From an uncultured Porphyromonas sp. (GTDB lineage: Bacteria > Bacteroidota > Bacteroidia > Bacteroidales > Porphyromonadaceae), in contig CAKMOP010000130.1 of assembly GCA_927910985.1 (NCBI GenBank), forward strand, positions 1-9,384: a stretch of DNA of 9,384 nucleotides, in the 5' to 3' direction. The notes beneath the pieces are model-generated. The model made no database searches, had not been told where the DNA came from, and was given only the letters and a program-made list of their open reading frames with translations. Of this stretch, positions 6,205 through 9,384 are shown in pieces. Both the position numbers and the translations under genes were made by a program. Numbering within the stretch: position 1 is the stretch's first letter; every line of letters begins with the position of its first letter.

Positions 6205-8959
6205 TTAGTGCGCTTCGAGCCAGTTCGTGCCGTGGCCGATGCTCACCTCGAGGGGAACACGTAGGTCGGGGAAGACGCTCTCCATCGTGGAGCGCACGAG
6301 CTCGGTCATCTCGGCGAGTTCGTCCATCGGGACGTTGAAATTCAGTTCGTCGTGTACCTGCAGGATCATACGACTCTTGAGCCCTCGCTCACGGATAGCC
6401 GCATCAAGGCGGATCATAGCGAGCTTGATGAGGTCGGCGGCGGAGCCTTGGAGGGGGGCGTTGATGGCGTTGCGCTCGGCATAGCCACGGACGACAGCGT
6501 TCGCGCTATTGATGTCGGGGAGGCTACGGCGGCGCTCCAAGAGGGTGGTGACATAGCCATGCTGCTTAGCCTCGGCGACGACACGCTCCATATAGCTCGC
6601 CACGCCAGGGTAGGAGGCGAAGTAGCCATCGATGAGCTCCTTGGCTTCCTTGCGGGGGATGGAGAGTCGTTCGCTGAGACCGAAGGCGGAGATGCCGTAG
6701 ATGATGCCGAAGTTGGCGGTCTTGGCTCGGCGGCGCATATCGCTATCGACCTCCTCTAAGGGGAGGCCGTAGATCTTCGCTGCGGTGGCTTGGTGCACAT
6801 CTTGCCCCGATCGGAAGGCTTCGATAAGTGCAGCGTCCTCGCTGAAGTGCGCCATCAGACGCAGCTCGATCTGCGAGTAGTCGGCACTGAGGAAGGTAGC
6901 CCCCTCGTCGGGGACGAAGGCGGCACGGATGGCACGCCCTTCGGGGGTGCGGATAGGGATGTTTTGGATGTTGGGGTTGCTACTGGAGAGACGGCCGGTG
7001 GCAGCGATGGTCTGATTGAAAGACGAATGGATCTTGCCATCAGGGTAGACGAGCGAAGGAAGGGCTTCGACATAGGTGCTGAGGAGTTTCTTCACGCCAC
7101 GGTAGTCGAGGATCTTCCCTACGACAGGGTGCTTGTCACGGAGCTTCTCTAAGACCTCTTCGCTGGTGGTATAGCCGCCCGTCTTGGTCTTCTTCGCCTT
7201 CTCCACCAGACGCAGCTCATCGAAAAGCACTTCGCCGATCTGCTTGCTGCTGTTGACGTTGATGGGATGGCCGATGAGGGTGCATACTTCCTCTTCGAGA
7301 CGGGTGAGCTGGGCTTGTAGCTCTTCAGCTTGGCGTGCGAGGCAGGCTTTGTCGAGGCGCACGCTTCGCGCTCCATACCGAGGAGTACCTGCATCAGCGG
7401 CATCTCCACGCGCTCAAAGAGATCGGTGAGCCCAGCCTGCTGCAGTCGCTCGGCGAAATAGCGGTAGAGGAGGAAGGTGATGTGCGTGTCCTCCGCAGCG
7501 TAGAACTGCAGGCGCGCAGGCTCTACCTGACGCAGGTCAAACTGCTTCGGCGTCTGCGGAGCGAGCATCTCCTCAAAGCTCATCATCTTGTAGCCGAGGA
7601 ACTTCTCCGCCAGTTCGTCCAGCCCATGGCGCATATCGGGATAGAGCAGGTAGTGCGCTATCATCGTGTCGAAGTGCTTACCTGCCGTCTCGATGCCGTA
7701 GGAGCGCAGGATGTGGAGGTCGTACTTGAGGTTTTGCCCGACCTTCAGCGAGGTCTCACTGGAGAAGATCGGACGAAGCTCTGCCAGAAGAGCGGTGGCC
7801 TCTGGTGCGATCGGCTGGCACATCGAGGTAGTAGGTCAGCGAGTCATCTAAGGCGAAGGTGATGGCGACGAGCTCGGCTGTCAGCGCATCCGCTCCTGTC
7901 GTCTCCGTGTCGAAGGTGAGGACGGAGGCTTGTGCAGCACGCTCGATGAACTGAGGTAGTGTGCTTGGTGTCAGCACCTCGATGCGTAGCTCGGGGACAG
8001 TCGTGGGGGCAGGTACGGCTTCCTCTTCGCTCTCCTCGAGTCCTGCGAAGAGGTCATCTGGGGGTAAGGCTGCTTGCTTGGGCGCAGGAGCTGAGCCTAA
8101 GACACGGGTGAGGAGGGTGCGGAACTCCAATTCCTCGAAGAGCGAGCGCACCGCCTCTTCGTCCTTCTCACAGCGGGCATAGTCGCCAGCGGTGTAGGTG
8201 ATGGGGACATCCTTTCGTATGGTCGCCAGATAGTAGGAGAGGCGAATGTCGTCGGCACCCTCGAGGAGCTTCTTGCCTGTCGCTCCCTTGATCTCCGAGG
8301 CGTGCTTGAGGAGCTCGTCGACGGAGCCGTACTCGCTGAGGAGCTTCTGCGCCCCCTTCTCCCCGATACCCTTACAGCCGGGGATGTTGTCTACCTTGTC
8401 CCCTAAGAGGGCAAGGTAGTCGATGACTTGGCTGGGGGAGCTGAGGCCGAACTTCTCCGTGATCTCTCTTGCTCCCCACGTCTCGTAGCCCCCGCCCTGC
8501 ATCGGGCGGTACATACGTACCTGGTCGGTGACCAGCTGACCGTAGTCCTTGTCGGGGGTGACCATCAGCACCTCACGCCCTGCGCCAGAGGCCAAGACGC
8601 TCAGCGTGCCGATGACGTCGTCGGCCTCGAAGTCGGGCACTTCGACCGCAGGGATGCGGTAGGCGGCGAGGAGCTGGCGGATGAGGGGAACGGCGATGCG
8701 GATACCTTCGGGGGTCTCCTCACGCTGCGCCTTGTAGGCGGGATATTCGCGGTGGCGGAAGGTACCGCCCGAGGGATTCGAAGACGACAGCGATCTCGTC
8801 GGGCTGCTCCTTCGAGAGGAGGTCTTCGAGCATCAGGACGAAGCCGAAGACGGCACTGGTGTTGCGCCCCTTGCTATCGAAGCGAGGGGCTTTGATGAAG
8901 GCGTAGTAAGCTCGATAAATCAAGGCATAAGCATCGAGGAGGAAGAGTCGCTGAGCCAT
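6205..8959 (-). CDS. polA: DNA polymerase I, full length but broken by three single-base frameshifts
   Basis: Repair and Okazaki-fragment polymerase. Frame repair gives 917 residues, close to the 928 of E. coli. The 5'-nuclease domain (1 to about 290) has DAYALIYRAYYAF at the start, DFEADDVIG (109-117) and GDKVDNIPG (186-194). The 3'-5' exonuclease has its three motifs with acidic residues intact: DTETT (350-354), NLKYD (409-413) and YAAED (486-490), so proofreading is expected. The polymerase has motif A DYSQIELR (693-700), motif B RRRAKTANFGIIYG (742-755) and motif C VHDE (868-871). Frame breaks are an extra base near 8777 (GAT read as GAAT; repair restores FDPSGGTF), an extra base within about 7800-7823, and a missing base near 7361-7362 (repair restores MEREAVRLD). 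The ATG at 8959 begins MAQRLFLLDAY, typical of the phylum; an in-frame GTG at 9022 is less likely. The gene ends with TAA at 6205 and has its own promoter. Confidence 0.93.
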
Positions 8960-9028
8960 ATGAGTGGGGATAAAGAGGGCTTGAGGGTGGGAGAAAAGGG
9001 CGGGCGCAGGGTGTGACCTCACGCACTT

Positions 9029-9045
9029 ACCTATATAAAATAGGT
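9029..9045. repeat. 6-bp inverted repeat at the predicted polA transcription start
   Basis: ACCTAT (9029-9034) and ATAGGT (9040-9045) form a perfect dyad around the 5-base spacer ataaa. It lies just downstream of the polA -7 element and covers the expected start site near 9042. It could be an operator or a weak leader hairpin; at this length chance is possible. Confidence 0.4.
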
Positions 9046-9048
9046 GTA

Positions 9049-9082
9049 CAAAAGTACGGACTTAGGCGCAACTGCCCCAAAA
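9049..9082 (-). promoter_or_regulatory. polA promoter with -33 and -7 elements
   Basis: On the minus strand TTTTG (9082-9078) is followed after 21 bases by TACTTTTG (9056-9049). This fits the Bacteroidota pattern of TTTG or TTG, a spacer of about 19-22 bases, then TAnnTTTG. Transcription should start near 9042, leaving a leader of about 83 bases before the polA ATG. The -7 box sits inside the symmetric GTACTTTTGTAC. Confidence 0.72.
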
Positions 9083-9193
9083 GGTGTGCTGTCTGCTCCT
9101 CGCCTTTGTCTTCGTCCTACTATGGTATAGCCGTACCTCCATCCACGGGATGAGTAGGGCGCTTGTCACGGCAGGGAGCGTGCAAAGAATTTG

Positions 9194-9201
9194 TATCTTT
9201 G
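9194..9201 (+). promoter_or_regulatory. Bacteroidota -7 promoter element before tRNA-Arg
   Basis: TATCTTTG matches TAnnTTTG, in the context TTTGTATCTTTGCG, which is almost the same as the murC promoter context. Transcription should begin near 9208, giving a 5' leader of about 48 bases for RNase P to remove. No good -33 TTG is seen at the normal spacing. Confidence 0.6.
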
Positions 9202-9255
9202 CGCAGGCGACGGCACGCGGGGTGCGCTGTCTCGGTGTCGCCTCGCTGCTTATAG

Positions 9256-9328
9256 GGCTCAGTAGCTTAGTTGAATAGAGCGTCAGATTCCGGTTCTGAA
9301 GGTCGAGGGTTTGAGTCCCTCCTGGGTC
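9256..9328 (+). tRNA. tRNA-Arg (anticodon CCG)
   Basis: A complete cloverleaf can be drawn. The acceptor strand GGCTCAG (9256-9262) pairs with CTGGGTC (9322-9328), with two G-U pairs. The D stem is GCTT/GAGC (9265-9268, 9278-9281). The anticodon stem TCAGA/TCTGA (9283-9287, 9295-9299) encloses the loop TTCCGGT, placing anticodon CCG at 9290-9292, which reads the Arg codon CGG. The T stem is GAGGG/CCCTC (9305-9309, 9317-9321). The discriminator is A9329, and CCA is not encoded directly after it, so it would be added enzymatically. Oddly, position 19 in the D loop is A (9274) and position 56 in the T loop is T (9312), in place of the usual G19 and C56. The gene is divergent from polA and has its own promoter. 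Confidence 0.95.
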
Positions 9329-9336
9329 ACTCCACA

Positions 9337-9384
9337 ATAATAAAGTCCGCCCGATGCAGTGTGCATCGGGGCGGACTTTATTAT
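9337..9384. terminator. Long hairpin terminator after tRNA-Arg
   Basis: The arms 9337-9358 and 9362-9384 pair over 22 base pairs with one bulged G in the 3' arm and a 3-base loop (gtg). The GC core CCGCCCGATGCA is flanked by an A/T base (AATAATAAAG before, CTTTATTAT after). It begins seven bases after the tRNA discriminator, so it should end the tRNA transcript. Because the A/T base is symmetric, it may also stop transcription arriving from the right on the minus strand. The window ends inside it, so the stem may be longer. Confidence 0.88.

Larger units (their letters stand above)
8960..9255. other. Divergent intergenic interval between polA and tRNA-Arg
   Basis: This stretch of 296 bases holds the polA leader and promoter on the left (minus strand) and the tRNA promoter on the right (plus strand). 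Between them, about 9083-9190, I see no recognisable element. Open frames here on both strands run into the tRNA and have no family features. Confidence 0.7.

Noticed and set aside
7361..8777. Programmed ribosomal frameshifting in polA
   Set aside because: Three shifts of mixed direction are needed and none sits at a slippery heptamer; random indels explain them better.
8960..9042. A riboswitch or structured regulator in the polA leader
   Set aside because: The roughly 83-base leader shows no known riboswitch core and no terminator; only one short dyad is visible.
9062..9337. Open frames around the tRNA, including a hydrophobic plus-strand frame at 9084-9278
   Set aside because: They overlap the tRNA gene and its promoter and have no family features or suitable start context.

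Overview
The window looks like a chromosomal housekeeping segment from a GC-rich member of the Bacteroidota, most like Porphyromonas or a near relative. The evidence is the protein style of FtsZ, FtsA, FtsQ and PolA, the lack of Shine-Dalgarno motifs before the start codons, and three matches to the Bacteroidota promoter element TAnnTTTG (upstream of murC, polA and the tRNA). I place it by recognition of sequence character, not by a database search.

All protein genes lie on the minus strand. Read in the direction of transcription, the right half carries polA (8959 to 6205) and then, 40 bases on, a Cof-type HAD phosphatase (6164 to 5358) that ends at a clear intrinsic terminator. A gene-free stretch of about 320 bases follows, holding four degenerate 22-bp tandem repeats and a promoter element. 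After it comes the end of the division and cell wall (dcw) cluster: murC (5037 to 3655), ftsQ (3658 to 2526), ftsA (2529 to 1063) and ftsZ (1044 to beyond base 1). These four are packed with 4-base ATGA overlaps or an 18-base gap. MurC makes the UDP-MurNAc-alanine precursor of peptidoglycan. FtsZ forms the division ring, FtsA tethers it to the membrane, and FtsQ links it to the periplasmic wall machinery. On the plus strand, divergent from polA, is a tRNA-Arg(CCG) gene followed by a long hairpin at the right edge.

Two genes are broken by single-base indels. polA has three (two extra bases, one missing base). ftsQ has two extra bases, each best placed in a run of five G on the plus strand. Restoring the frames gives a complete 917-residue DNA polymerase I with all motifs, and a 376-residue FtsQ whose stop overlaps the ftsA start. 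Both are core genes and the flanking protein is intact in every case, so sequencing or assembly error is more likely than gene decay.

I found no defence island, mobile element, CRISPR array or other undescribed system. The points most worth a second look are the Pro/Lys-rich FtsQ tail that appears only after frame repair, the tandem repeats before murC, and a tRNA elbow in which the usual G19-C56 pair is replaced by A19-U56.
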